DNA from: Rhizodiscina lignyota
Taxonomy: Eukaryota; Ascomycota; Dothideomycetes; Aulographales; Rhizodiscinaceae
Direction: 5' to 3'
Length of the DNA stretch: 64,000 nucleotides
Assembly: GCA_010015805.1 (NCBI GenBank)
Contig: ML978123.1
Span: forward strand, 3,162,001 to 3,226,000
Below are positions 40,829 through 54,100 of the stretch, one piece after another (the stretch's first letter is position 1; each line of letters begins with the position of its first letter). The translations under genes were made by a program, and so were the position numbers. The notes beneath the pieces are model-generated. The model made no database searches and was not told the DNA's origin. It worked only from the letters and a program-made list of their open reading frames with translations.

Positions 40829-42421
40829 TTAGTCTGACACTTTAACCTCCGCCGCCTTTCTAAGTCTATTCATAATGGCTGCAGCCACATCACCTCTGCT
40901 CTCATCAATACCTTCTACAAAGATGACATCGACGTCCTTCCGGTCCAGTTCACGGAGTGCAGAGAAGAGGCCTCTTGCAATGTCTTCGAGGTCGTCGCCA
41001 AGATTCACCTCCCAAGCATCAACGGGATACGAGGGTCTGCCAGGAAATTCCAGAATCGTATGTGATGCTTTCGGTGGTGGATGGATTGCGAATGCGGGTA
41101 AGAATGGCACAGCATTGCCGTCCGTGCCATTAGGCGCTGGAACTGAAGAGGATGGATGATGCCCAGTGAATCCGTTTGTGAAAACGCCATTTGATAAATC
41201 GTTCTGCTCGCCATGCTCTTGGGAGACGTAGCCTAGTCCTGATGGCCATGTCCCAGCTCGAATAATGCCGATGCTCCTCTTCTCCTCCGATAGCGAGCCT
41301 CCCAGCTGCTCAACAGTTGGCATGGATGCCCCAAATTCATGCAGAATCACTGGAGCCTTTGGCGAATAATGTCGATACTTCATTCCCGGTGCTCTTGGAC
41401 CTTCTCCTATCCCATGATCTTCCCCATCACCCTCTGCTCGATCTTTGTATCCAATGACACAGTTCTCCCAGCCCGGACACTCCCGCAATTGCTCCAGGCT
41501 GATACCACCAGGCCTTAGGATTGCCGGAGGACTGCTCAGTCCATCTACAACTGTGCTTTCCACGCCTACATCGCAAGGTCCGCCATCGATTATGATCTCT
41601 ATCCTACCATCCAGATCGTCCTTGACGTGCTCAGCCGCTGTTGGAGAAGGCTTGGTAGACGCATTGGCAGAGGGAGCTGCAATGGGTCGATCGGCAAGTT
41701 GGATGAGTGCGAGAGCGAGCGCATTACGTGGTATTCGAGCGCCGAATGTGTGTAGTCCAGCAGAAACTTCTGGCGCAAGCGGCGATTGTTTCGGGAGCGG
41801 CAAGAGGATAGTGAGCGGGCCTGGCCAGAAACGCTCAATCAGCGGCGCATATATAGGCGATATCCCATCATCTGCGGTATTTGAATGCAGTTCTGCGCTA
41901 TCTGAGGCGGGGCGAAGTAACGATCGTAACTGCGCTAACGAGGCGAAATGAACGATGAGAGGGTTATCGGAAGGTCGCTGCTTGGCTTTGTAGATTCCTC
42001 GAACTGCGTCGCTTCTTGTTGCATCTGCTCCCAGGCCGTATACAGTTTCTGTTGGAAACGCGACTGGTATGTTTGATTCGCGCAATGCTGCCGCTGCAGA
42101 AGCAAGTCGCTTATAGTCTGGGCTATCACAGCTAGGTTCGAGCCGCCAATCTTCAATAGATGACAGTTGTGAGCTTGATGGGATGAATTTGCCTACTCTT
42201 AGCGGATCGACGGGTAGAATATTCGTTGTGGACGTCATGGTGGTGAGAATAATACGTGAGCTTGGTGCTGTAGGCCACACCAAGCCAGATAGCTGATGTA
42301 CGGAAATGGTACAGAAACGTTGGGATAAGACATTTGCAATGCCGAGAGACAGTTTTCTGAAAGCTTGTCGCATCAAACCATGTTCGAGTGCTGACGGGAT
42401 GGACGTCTGCCGATGATTCAC
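40829..42421 (-). CDS. SUA5: threonylcarbamoyl-AMP synthase Sua5 (tRNA t6A synthesis), two possible starts
   Basis: Makes threonylcarbamoyl-AMP from Thr, bicarbonate and ATP for the t6A37 modification of ANN-decoding tRNAs. An intronless 530-residue frame. The YrdC domain (about 105-320) shows IPVAFPTETVYGLGADATRS, GIYKAKQRPSDNPLIVHFAS, PGPLTILLPL, FGARIPRNALALALIQ and RPIAAPSANASTKPSPT, plus GVESTVVDG and AILRPGGISLEQL. The Sua5-specific C-terminal domain starts near APGMKYRHYSPKAPVIL and ends with DVDVIFVEGIDESRGDVAAA. The first 61 residues are basic, hydroxylated and acid-poor, like a mitochondrial presequence. A second ATG at 42238 (MTSTTNILPVDPLRVGKF) begins a normal cytosolic form. Yeast Sua5 is also made as cytosolic and mitochondrial forms. 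A Thr/Pro/Gly-rich insert of about 50 residues sits in the C-terminal domain. Confidence 0.94.
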   Translation of the reverse strand: MNHRQTSIPSALEHGLMRQAFRKLSLGIANVLSQRFCTISVHQLSGLVWPTAPSSRIILTTMTSTTNILPVDPLRVGKFIPSSSQLSSIEDWRLEPSCDSPDYKRLASAAAALRESNIPVAFPTETVYGLGADATRSDAVRGIYKAKQRPSDNPLIVHFASLAQLRSLLRPASDSAELHSNTADDGISPIYAPLIERFWPGPLTILLPLPKQSPLAPEVSAGLHTFGARIPRNALALALIQLADRPIAAPSANASTKPSPTAAEHVKDDLDGRIEIIIDGGPCDVGVESTVVDGLSSPPAILRPGGISLEQLRECPGWENCVIGYKDRAEGDGEDHGIGEGPRAPGMKYRHYSPKAPVILHEFGASMPTVEQLGGSLSEEKRSIGIIRAGTWPSGLGYVSQEHGEQNDLSNGVFTNGFTGHHPSSSVPAPNGTDGNAVPFLPAFAIHPPPKASHTILEFPGRPSYPVDAWEVNLGDDLEDIARGLFSALRELDRKDVDVIFVEGIDESRGDVAAAIMNRLRKAAEVKVSD

Positions 42422-42881
42422 AAAAATTCGTGAAGCAGAGGCTCATCCCGAATATTCGCCGGTAAGGCTGAAGTTTTTGCACCACGCACTTGGCCTCCAG
42501 GTGCACTGCAATTTTAGCTCCGTCGTAGATATATGCTTGATAGTATTGGTTGACGTATAGCTAGGAGGGATTGTTAAGACACAGCCGAATGATAAGAATA
42601 GTCCATAGGACTCATAATCGAGGAGAAGAGGGACTTTGCAGGCATCTCAGCAATAGAGGCAGAATGAAGATGTCTAGTGCGGCAAACAATTTAAAATGAA
42701 AGCACAGGTCCGTTACTCCAGCGATGTATGACATCAAGTGGGAGAAATACACATATTCAATGCATTCTCTAAGGTATTAGCTCAAGATAGAGAATATAAT
42801 CTGTATGTAATCAACAGTAAGTCTATGACAGGATAGATCGTCGACCATTTCGTCTCCATCAGAATTCAACCGAACCCATGC
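42422..42881. other. 460-bp intergenic stretch
   Basis: SUA5 promoter and the 3' flank of 5-oxoprolinase. Rather AT-rich from 42690 to 42830. No gene seen. Confidence 0.4.
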
Positions 42882-45800
42882 TTAGGCCGACGCTTCAGCC
42901 GTCGCCTGCCTCTCAGCGATACTTCCTCCCCTCCAAGCGTGCTTCGGATCGTGACTCTTCACTGCTTTGCTCTCCTCTCCAACCTTTCCCCAGCCACCAC
43001 CACCAGGCGTTTGCACGATGATCCTCTCACCAGGCTGCATGCTAGCCGTGTTCTTCGCTCCCATATTGATATACCTGTACTCAACCTCATGTTCACGGCC
43101 TTTCTCGTCCTTCTCCGCCGTCACCTCTACCCCATTGGTACCATTTGTAGCCACGTCGCCATGGTCAGCCATCTCATCTGTCCTCTCAACCTTGCGGACC
43201 CAGATGTTCAGGCCGCACTCTGCGTCCTCGCCACCTTCCAGACCGTAGGGGTGGTAGACTCTCCGCTCGCTGAGAATACTGACTTGCACCGGGATTCTGA
43301 ACTCGATGTCTCGGATCACGCCATCGCCTCCTGGATGTTGGCCGAGCCCTCTGCTGCCTGGACGCAGACTGAATTCTCGTAGTATAACGGGGTATCTTCG
43401 CTCAAACACCTCCGAGTCCGTGATGCGAGTGTTCGTCATGTGTGTATGGACGCCGCTGGTGCCGTCCCACGTTGGGCCTGCACCGCTGCCGCCAGAGATG
43501 GTTTCGTAGTAACCGAATCCTTTGACTTCTTCCCTCCCGGACTGGTTGCCACCGAATCCAAACGTGAGGTTGTTGGTATCGCCTTGAGAAGCAGCGCAAG
43601 CTCGGAAAGCCTTGAGGACAACGTCAGTAATGCGTTGGCTGGTCAGCACGTTGCCGCCTACGACAGCGGCTTTTTCGGATGGCGAGAGGAAGCATTTCTC
43701 GGGAATGATGACGCGAATGGGTTTGAGACATCCTTGATTGAGGGGAATGTCTTCTGAGATGAGGCAGCGGAGACAGTAAATGATGGCGGAGTATGTTACG
43801 GCTTGCGGCGCATTTGTGTTGCCTGCAATGTCTTTGTTAGATCCTTTTTAGTATTTGTGGATCCTTTCCCCTTACCATAGACTTCTGGCCCTGTTCCTGT
43901 AAAATCAAACACTGCCTCGCCTTTATCAGGCTCGATTGTGACCTTGAGTTTAATTGGACTACCATCATCCATGTAATCCACGGCCGAGAGATCTTGTCCC
44001 TTGAATCTCTCATACACATTCTTGAGCAACTTCTTCACGCTCTGCTCCGCATTGTCCTGGATGTTCTTCATGTAGAAGCGCACGACATCTTCGCCGTAGT
44101 CTTCGATCAGCGCACTAATAAGATTAATACCCTTCTGGTTCGCCGCGACCTGAGCTTTCAGATCATTCAAGTTGTCTGACAGACAGCGTGTGCCGCTGCA
44201 TCCTGGATATTGTGCGGGTTCTTTATATAGCAGATCAGTGATGCGCTTCTCGTTGAAGTTGCCTTGTGAAACTAGCTTCTCGGATTTAATCGCCGCTCCC
44301 TCCTGGAACAATTCACGGGAATGGGGAGGCATCGAACCCGGAAGAATACCGCCAATGTCTGCGTGGTGCGCTCGTGATGCAACATAAAAGACGATGTTGT
44401 CGCCGCTGAAGGCCGGAGTAATGACTGTTATGTCGGGCAAATGTGTACCACCAAACATTGGATGATTCGATACCAGAACATCCCCTCGTTTCAGGTTGCC
44501 CTTCCAGATCTCGGCTTGCTTTCTTACACAGGTAGACATACTACCCAAATGTACGGGTAAATGAGGCGCTGATATTGGATCAGCAATGACTTCCATGCGA
44601 TGCGACCAAACTCACCGTTTGCAACAAGGCCGCCATCCGAGTCAAAAAGCGCACAGGAATAATCCAAGCGCTCCTTTACGTTGGTACTGACGCTCGTCTT
44701 CTGCAACGCCCTTCCCATCTGCTCTGCAATGGCCATGAAGCGATGCGCAAAAATACTCAGCATGATCGGATCAACTTCCTTTACGTTGACTTGCTTGCCT
44801 TGAATCTCGCTCTCGCCAATGTTGATAACGACGTGGGTATTGATGATCAAAGCTGAAGCACCCGGCGTGATGATAATCGTTTGGGTGCCATCCGCAATGA
44901 TTGCAGGTCCTTTTATACGGTCACCGACTTCGAGGTCCTCCAGCCTGTATATCGCCGTGTCTTGCCTGCCTTCTTCGAAGTATACACTGCGTCTGCCGTA
45001 TAATTTATCTTCCTTGCCAAGGTCCTTGGGTTTGATTTCTTTAAGTTGCTGATCAACAGTCTTCTCAAGCCCTTCGAATGTCTTGCCGATGCCTCTTGCG
45101 CGGACATCGTCGACTATGATATCTCTGTCTGGCAGAGTGAAACCGAACTCTTGCTCGTGCTGCTTGACAAACGCCTTGCCATATGCCCATTCGTCGCCGC
45201 CATATTCTTTCTCTGCTTCTTCTTTTGAAGGCTTTACAATCATCAGCGCCGACTCGGTGCCCCGGTACCGCATGTTCAGGTACTCTTCGAAGTGGATCTG
45301 CTCTTCTGTGAAGCCTTGATCTTTCAGCGTCGCTGTGGATTTCTCCTTCAGATCGTTCATCTTTGCCTGAAGATATTGCCGCACGTCTTTGCTATCTGAC
45401 CAGACCTTGGAATCGGGCTCTTGCCGCTCATCAACAACATCAGCTAATGCCATTCCGTACGCCGAGAGAACCGACGAATATCGGTGCACCAAGATCTGAC
45501 TGATACCTAGTGCTTCGGCGATTGCCACTGCGTGCTGACCTCCTGCTCCGCCGAAAGTCGCTAATCGATGCTTTGACGTGTCGTGGCCTCGAGCTTCAGT
45601 TAGCGAGCGAATTGGCCGTGTCATTGTCTCGTTTGCGATCTTGATGAAGCCATAGGCAATTTCATCGAGTGACATTTCCTTCTCCTTGTCGCCTTGAGCG
45701 ACGTCACTGTTAATGTCCTTCGCAAGATCTTCGAATAACTTCTTGCTCGCCTCCTCATCAAGGCCTTCGTCTTCGTTCTTGCCGAAGATTTTAGGAAAGA

Positions 45801-47180
45801 AATCAGGCAGTAGACGGCCAAGGAAAAGGTTCGCATCCGTAATGGTGAGTGGTCCTCCTTTGCGATAGCAAGCTGGCCCGGGATGCGCGCTCGCTGATTC
45901 CGGTCCTACAACGAAGAGGCCGTTACGCCAGAATAGTCTCGAGCCACCACCTGCAGCGACTGTGTTGATGTCTAATTGAGGCGATTGAATGGTCACGCCA
46001 GCAGTGGTAGTTTCGAAGACGTGATCATATCGCCCAGAGCCATATCGACTTACATCGGTGCTTGTGCCACCCATATCAAAGCCAATGACAGGGATATTGG
46101 TGTTGGGATCGTACGAGGTGAGGGCATAGCCGACGACACCACCAGCAGGACCAGAGAGAATGGCTCTCAGTCCGGAAAAGCTATTCACATCTACGAGGCC
46201 ACCGTCTGACTGCATGAATTCGCATCTGGTTCCCTTTGAGCCCACCTCTTCCTTCACGCTCTCGGTGCCAAGGCCTCCTTCGAACCCTGCTGCGAACCCC
46301 GAGGTGTACTTCCGAATTGCAGGTGTCAAGTATGCGTCTGCACATGCGGAAGTTGCTCGTGGGACGAGCTTGATCATAGGCATGAGCTCGTGACTTAGAC
46401 TGACGTGGTCAAATCCCATATCTCTTGCTATCTTACCCACCAATGCCTCATGAGATGGAAATGTGTAGCCATGCATGAGACACACTGCTATACTCCGAAT
46501 GCCGTCGTCGTATAGTTCTTGCAGTTGTTTCCGTATCGTATCTTCGGAGGGCCGCTGCAATATCCGCACAGCTTCTCCTGATAATCCTCGCACAAGCTGC
46601 GCATCCTTGCCTGCCTTCTCAATTGCTTCGGCTTCGGTCTGATTCCGGTATGGATCCTCTGCGTAGTCTTCCAACGTCACGCGCTCTTCTATCTCTAGGA
46701 CTTTCCGATACAGCACATCAGGCTTGCGGATTGCTAGGTCAAAGATATTTGGTCGGCTCTGATTGCCAATCTCCAGACAGTCCTTGAAGCCCTTTGTTAC
46801 GACCATGGCGATCTTCTCACCTTTCCTCTCTAACAGTGCATTTGTTGCAACCGTGGTGCCCATGCGGATGCTCTCGATCATGGATGTGTCTAATGGCTCA
46901 CCTCGCGGTATCTCCTTGCCGGTGAACTTGGAGAGAAGGCGTCGTATGCCCTCGAGTGGAGCGTCGTCGTAGTTTTGAGGATCGACGGAGAGAAGTTTGA
47001 TCAGGACATCGTCTTCCATCTTGCCTGTGCCTGGGTTGCCGACACAGTCTGTGAATGTACCACCACGCTAGATATGCGAATTAGTGCATGTGCTATCAAT
47101 CAATGAAATGGGAGTTTAAGAAAGATGCGTACGTCAATTGCTATGCGGATTCCCCGCGCATTCTCTTCCGATTTCGCCAT
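42882..47180 (-). CDS. OXP1: 5-oxoprolinase (ATP-hydrolysing)
   Basis: Opens 5-oxoproline to glutamate with ATP in the gamma-glutamyl (glutathione) cycle, in the cytosol. Four exons: 47133-47180 (16 codons), 44616-47067, 43876-44568 and 42882-43822. Introns are 47068-47132, 44569-44615 and 43823-43875, each GT..AG and each restoring family sequence: [33 protein letters not shown] and [17 protein letters not shown]. The product is 1,377 residues. Order: HydA N-terminal domain ([10 protein letters not shown] nucleotide loop, [17 protein letters not shown]), HydA ATPase domain ([51 protein letters not shown]) and HydB domain ([83 protein letters not shown]). Slightly longer than the usual about 1,290-1,330 residues. 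Confidence 0.95.
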
Positions 47181-48172
47181 CACGAGAGATCAATGACAGC
47201 GTATGTTGGTGGAAGGAATGTAATGCAGTTTTGCTATGTACGTAGGTGAAGCTTTTGGAGGGGCACGAGGGGCATTAGGTTGCTATCTCGTCATCGCGGA
47301 TATACGGTATCACAGCGGAGCAACGATATCGGAGCCACAATTTATACAGACTGGTATCTAATGAGAGATCGCTCAATGAGCCAATGAAGATTCGAGCTTC
47401 CTTCAATTCGTCTGTGGAATTGAGACTCTGCTGCGATTATTCTGGCGGCCATCGGCTGTTGCTCACCCAACTGGAGCGCGAGCTCCAACGTGGGCGCTCG
47501 GGAGTTCGGTTGCCGCCCATTAATATTACAGCGCAGAGGTGCGTCGTCAACCGAAGAGAAGGCTGGTACCGTGGCGGGAGATCCACGACAGCTGTGTCTA
47601 CGTATAATGTCGGGTGCGCTGGTAGGCTCGGCCCGCCTCGCACAGCAAGGCGGGAGGCTGGACGTAAAGATGGGTACACTAACATATGATAATCATGCTC
47701 CATTTTCGCCAGGTTGGAGAAGAGGCTTCTTGTGGTTGAACTGCAGCCCACCGATGCGTCGAATGGAAGCAGCATACACCTCAATACCGCCTCTAAGATT
47801 CAGTTCCACTCACTGATTTTGCGGTCAGCTGGACGTAGGATACGCTAGTATGACATTATAACTAGTGCCCTCAGTACTTCACCCACACCCCCTGTACAGT
47901 TCAGCTCACTTGTGTCCTCACAACATTCGTGCATGCAGATAGCTCCAACCAATCTCTGCTGCTGCTCGATACCCTCTTAAATCACTCTCTGCACCGTACA
48001 AATCCTGCACTTTTCATCGACTGTGTATCATATAACGACTTGACACGACGCCACGGCCTCCGCCTTTCCCAGCCTGCCGATTTTTTGAGATACCCAATGC
48101 TTTCTGCGCACGTAAACTGCACATCTGCCCGACATAATTGACCAGGCACACTGAGGCCTCGGTGTCGCAGCC
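47181..48172. promoter_or_regulatory. 992-bp divergent upstream region of OXP1 and the leashin gene
   Basis: Separates the OXP1 start (47180, minus) from the giant ORF start (48173, plus). ORFs at 47384-47689, 47437-47784 and 47929-48141 are short and overlapping and show no domain. The 280 bp before 48173 is C/T-rich with several CTCTC and CTCAC runs. No other structure was seen. Confidence 0.45.
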
Positions 48173-51100
48173 ATGTGGAACAAGGTGCTCGGCAAAGCGA
48201 GCGATGCGTCATCGCAGGATGGCAGCAGACGGCGCACTGGCGAGTCGAGCTCTTCATCGAAGCGCGAGCACCGACGCGCCGAGTCAATCGTCACTTCGAG
48301 CTCAACTAGAACTCCCGCTTCACGCACTTCACGAACCGACGACAAAGACCGAAGCGACAGAGATAAGCACACGTCACGGAGTAGCACATTCCCAATGCAG
48401 GGTCCACCGAGCGAAGCGTCGACATATGCGACGGCACGGAGCGAGAGATATGCGGAATCGGATTCTACAATAAAGGCATCATCGCGGAAGGGGAGGGAGG
48501 AGAAGACTCAGTATCGCGTCACGGATCGCGGACTGGAGAGGATCCGTGCGAGGAGCACAAGTTCGGAGCGGAGGAAGAGTAGCAAGAGGGATCCGGAAGA
48601 GAGTAGAGACCGCGATCGCGACAAGAGGCGAGAGGAGCGTCGGGAGGAGCGACGACGCGACAAAGATAGAGATGACCGTAGTGAGCGCAGTGTCAAAAAG
48701 AGGAGTTCATCGCTCGACAGTTCGAGGCGCCGCCCGGACAAGGAGAGTTCACGTGGTCCAGCAGACTTCAGCACGCAAGTTGCAGCTCCTGGCTTCTCGC
48801 AGTTTCCAGGTCAGGATGGTGCACCAGCATATGGCGTGCCTGGCGCTCCTGGACAGCTACCGAGCGTGAATGTTCGCCCTCCATCGAATGCCCCGTCAAA
48901 TGCCCCGTTCAATGCGCCCGATTCACACGTTGCGACCCAGTTCCCGGGCCAGACTCCGTACCAATTCCACATAGTCATGCCTAGCGACCAAGGCGGACCG
49001 GGGTTAGCTGCAGAATATTACGGTGATCAAGGAGAGAGTGTCCAGCAACAACCAGGAAATAGACCTCACACGCCAAATATGCTTGTGAACGCAGACCACC
49101 ATCTCCTGGCCGCATCTGCACAAGCAGTGCCAGCTATGGACACTGGTGATGGCACTGCGGCCGACTACTACGACGGCAAAGTCTCTCCGGTACTGCTGCC
49201 TCAAGACGGAGCCACACCTGCGAAACCATCACGACCCACTAAGAAGCCTAGCGGTTCCAGCCACAGTTCAAAATTATCCAGCGCAACGGCTCTTGCTGGA
49301 GCAGCAGGTCTGGGCTACGCACTCACACAGAATGGTGATCACCGACCCACTCAAGCCGCTCAGGGTGCTGCATCTTCATTCTATCAGCAAGGATCAAATT
49401 TGTCCATCACCAGTTCGCATCATGGCCACTCCGAGTCTGCACCTGCTGTACCGACGCTCGGCTCCTACGCTGCATCATCACCACGACTATCAAATGGCAA
49501 ACCAGGTAAGCATTCCTCCCATTCTAACGCAGCAGCATACACAGCCGGAGCCGCAGCCCTCGGTGTAGCAGGCGCATATGCCCTTCACGAACATCATGAA
49601 CATCAGCATCACGGGTCTCGTATATCTCCCGCTCCTTCCAAGTATGACCACCCACCATCAAATTTTGGTGGCTATGCCGGTGCTGCAGGATCATATGCCG
49701 CTGGCGCAGGAGCATACACAGGTGCTTCAGGAGCATACGGGGGTGGTGCAAGTGGCATGATGATGGAGCATAAGCATAGAGGTCCTATGACGAAGCTTGT
49801 CGACTGGTGGAGGGATTATGAGGACATTCAAAAGATGGAAGCATATACCGAGGCCATTGGAGTGTGCCGATATTGCTTCGATCCTGGCAGCTCTCCCTAC
49901 GATGCTCCGAGAAAGCATCACTACAGCCGCAGAAGACGTTCTTCTCGTGAATCATTGGTCAGTGCGAGTGGCCGCGTTGGTAAAGAGTCGCGTTACTACA
50001 CTTCAGACACGGAAAAGCGCCACAGCAAGACAAACAAGGCAGGCAATTGGCTCGCAGCTGGCGCGGCCGGATATGGTCTTGCCAAAGTCGGCAAGGTACT
50101 GTGGAATCGGGACAAGGACTTTGACGATACTTATAGTGTCAAAACAGGCAGACGATTGTACGACGACAATGGCTCCCGCATCAGCATGGTGAGCCGACAC
50201 AGTGATTCTGATCGTCGGCGGAGCGAAAGCCGCCAGAGTTATGGTGTTGTCAAGCATAAGGCTGGACTGAAGAGTGGTACGAGTGTCGACATCGTCAGAG
50301 ACTCGGATAAGGATTACACGGTCGTGCGCAAGAAGCACAAACATCGCGACCGATCTCGCTCTACATCCCGCGACAGGAAGAGCAGCAGCAGCAAGTTGCT
50401 TGGTGCCGCTCTCGGTGGTGCCGCAGCTGCTGGTGCACTGCATGAATATGACAAACATCGTCGGCACTCGCGATCCCCTCAACCATCAATGAAGAAAGTA
50501 CGCCATAGGGATCGATCGAACAGCTCGGAGCGAAGCCTTCGTCGCCGCCGCAGCTCGCATGAGAAGAAGAGACGCGGCTTTTTCAACTTTGGCAATGCGT
50601 CTAGCAGCTCTACGGATTCAGCTCTTGCTTATGGCATTGCGGCTCCAAGGCGCAAGGCCAGTGTGAAGACTCTGAGGAGCAGCAAAACTGATGGAAAGAG
50701 GAGGGCAAAGCATCGGACATCAGATGAAAAACTCAATGCCACACTTCTCGGACTTGGTGCGACTGCTGCTGCTATCACTGCCGCTCAAGCTGGCTCGAGA
50801 CACGGACGACGACACAATGCAGACTTGATTGCTGTGAAGGAGCGCAAGGGCAAGAAGCTAGCAGATCCTGCTTACCTTGCCCCTGGGTCGCACTCTCGCA
50901 GCGCCCGACATGGTCGATCGCGTTCGGGCGTCTCAAATGCCTCAAGCTCTTCAAGTCTCAGCATCACGAGTTGGAAGGATGCCGAGGGTGGGGAGGATGG
51001 CTGGGAAGACGAATCGGTCTACGAGCAAGAACAACAGCATGACCACCTGCCGTCTTCTCCTTCGTCCGATGACGTCTCCAACGTCAACTCCGCGCTCGCC

Positions 51101-54100
51101 TACGGTGATTACAGCTGGGGAAAGAACAAAGCTCGCAAGAGCACTGATTCTCTCGCCTCCGATGCCAGTGGAACTAACAAATGGCTCTGGCGATGGGGCA
51201 GCAAGAAGGACAAGAAGCCGAAGCGTAGACCCAGTGATCTGGAGGGCGGTGTGCCACTCGTTGCTGGCGCCGCTGCCGCTGGAGCTGTTGGAGCTGCACT
51301 CATTAATCATCGTGAGAAAGAGAGGGAAAAGGAAAAGCAACAAATTTATCGCAGGGATGATGCCATGAGCAGCGCTAGCTCTGTCTCTGCCCCCTCACAG
51401 GCGACGATGCAGACCGTGTATCCCACCCCGACGAGCGATCCGTACAATTATGAAGCCATGGGAAGGTATGGTAGAGCGCCGAGCGAAGGCCCGGTCAGGC
51501 GCCAAACGATGCCCGAACAGCGACCCTCGACCGTGTATACCGCCAGACCTGATACTGTACCACTTCAGCAACCACAGCCGATCAGCAAAGTCAGCGATAA
51601 GGTGTATGCCATGCAGGGTGGGTACGAGGCTGGATACACGGCACCGAGTGGCCCGCCGGTATTCTCTAAATATGATGTCAGTCAGCCGCTGCATGTACCT
51701 AGGAGGCAGAGCAGCCCTATCAGCCCGGGTGGGCATCATCTCGTGAAGGACTTGGCTATAGGTGCGCTTGCTGCCGGCACTGCGGCCAGCGTTGTGACTG
51801 CTGCTACCAGAAAGAGTGATAGTGATCGGGAACAGAGGCGACGTGAGAGAGAAGTGGATGAACGGCGTGAAGCTGATCGTCTACGAAGAAAAGTAGAAGA
51901 AAAACAGCGTGAAGCCGACCGCTTGAGACGAAAGGAGGAAGAACAACGAGAAGCTGAACGTCTGCGAAGGGAAGACGAGGAACGACGCGAAGCCGACCGG
52001 TTGAGGAGAAGGGAAGGGGAGCAGCGCGAGAGTGAGCGCTTGCGAAGACAGGAAGAGGAGCAGCGTGATGTCGAGCGACTGAGGAAGAAGGCAGAGAGGG
52101 AAGCCGCCGAGGCCGCCGATATTCAACGGAGACAAGAATTGGAGCGAGAGCAGATGATGAGGCTGAGGAGAGAGACTGAGCAGAAAGAAGAAGAGATGAG
52201 ACAGCATTTTGCGGCCACGGAGACTGCCGCGAGGCAGCAGAGGGCTAGAGATGCTGAACGAGCGGCTGCTGCAGCTCGTGAACAGACGGAGCGACAAGAA
52301 CAGGCTCTTCGTGATGCAGTAACGGCGAGGGAAGAGGCGGAACATGCTGCATTTGAAAGAGAAGCGGAGCGTAGGCGCCAAAAGCAACTTCAGCGTGATG
52401 CCGAACGAAAGGAAAAGGAGAGTTCGTGGGTTGAGCCAGCGCTTGCTGGTCTTGCTGGCGCTGGAGCTGGCGCAGTCATCGCAGATATCATATCGGATAG
52501 AAAGAAGGATAAGGAAGAGGAGCGAGAACGTCGTTTTGAAGCTCCCGCTGAAGTCCGCGAACCGACTACTGTTCCGACTGCCTCCATTGTCGAACCAGCA
52601 CACGTCGCCGTAATCGAGCCGTCGAATGTCGCTGTTGATTTCTTCGACGAGAATGATGCGCTTAACGACCCCGACTACTTCCGTAAACTGCGAGATGCCA
52701 ACAGGTCCGTCCACGACCACACTTCAGGCAGCAACGAACCCGTTTACGAGCCCATCAAGCGCCCGCGAAGCGGAAGCGGTGTCGTACGGGACTTTGAAGA
52801 TCGCTACAAGTTTGTCCGCGAGCCTGTTGATAATGCTACGTTCTGGGCGCCGGAGGAATTGACAAAAGACGCTGGACAAGCGGTTGAGGTGGACGAGGCA
52901 ATGAAGAAGATGGGCGGGCCGAACGCTGATGCTGATATTGAAGTCATGCTTGCGGGCTTGGCGAGAGGGCCGCCGTATGACCCAGGCTACGCGTTTACCA
53001 CTGGTGGCAGGTCACAGGCATGGCCGATCGATATTGTGCCAAGATTGAATTTGATTCCACCAACACCTCCACCGCCGGAGATACTGCAACCGAAACCCGA
53101 AGCGCCCCGCGAAGTTGAAAGACAGGCCGTTGTCGCTGCTGAAAGAGAGATTGAAGAAGAGGAGCATCCGCATCCATCGCAGGTAGTCGCAGGGACACAG
53201 CGAGATATCGAAGTGGAAGGACATCCGTCCGAAGCCGTTGCTGCAGCAGAGCAGGCAATAGAAGATGAAGAATACCAATCTCGACCATCGCATGGTCGTC
53301 GAATGTCGGCGCAATCTCATTCCATCGGCGAAGCTCACGTCCAGGACCATATCGAGGATGACCAGTTCGATGACATTCCGCCGAGGCCAAATCATGCAAG
53401 GAAACCTTCTGTTTCTAGGGTGTCGTGGGGCGGTGATGAAACGTTCTCCTACGACGTGCCGTCACCCGAGCCCTCGGACCTTGAGGGCCATGAAGGGTAC
53501 TTCCCCAAGGTTAAGGCCCGCGGTGAACCTGAAGTTCACGGTGATACTAGCGCAGATGAAACAGCTTATGAGCGTACTGTCTACGCACGCGGACCTGCTA
53601 TAAGGGAACAGCAGGAAAGCGGTATCGCGCGAGCACCATCCCCGCTTGTCCCCAATGAACCAGAGACTCCAGTCGAAGAGATCATATCCCCGGAAGCTGC
53701 ACATCTTGCGGAGACATCGAGACAAGGATTCGCGGCTCCCGCTAAAGCTCACGACTATGATGAGGGTGAAACTCCAATTTTGGAGTCTGAACGAGACGGT
53801 AGCTTCTATCAGCAACCATTCTACGAATCAGTCTCTGACATTGGTCCATCCATGCGCAGACCTGGCTTTGTCCTTGGTGAGGTCGAGACTCCGCCTGCCA
53901 CCGAACAAAGAGACCCCACGTTGAGTGCTGAAGCAGAGCCTGAGTATTGGCCAAGCATGCCTGGTGCATTCGATGACGAAGCTGCACCGCCAATTCAACA
54001 CGCCAGAGATGTTGCGACAGAGGTTGAGGCTTCTGTAGATGCTGGAGCTGATGATGACGGCAACTTGAGCAAACGAGAGCGGCGCAAGAAAGAAAAAGAG

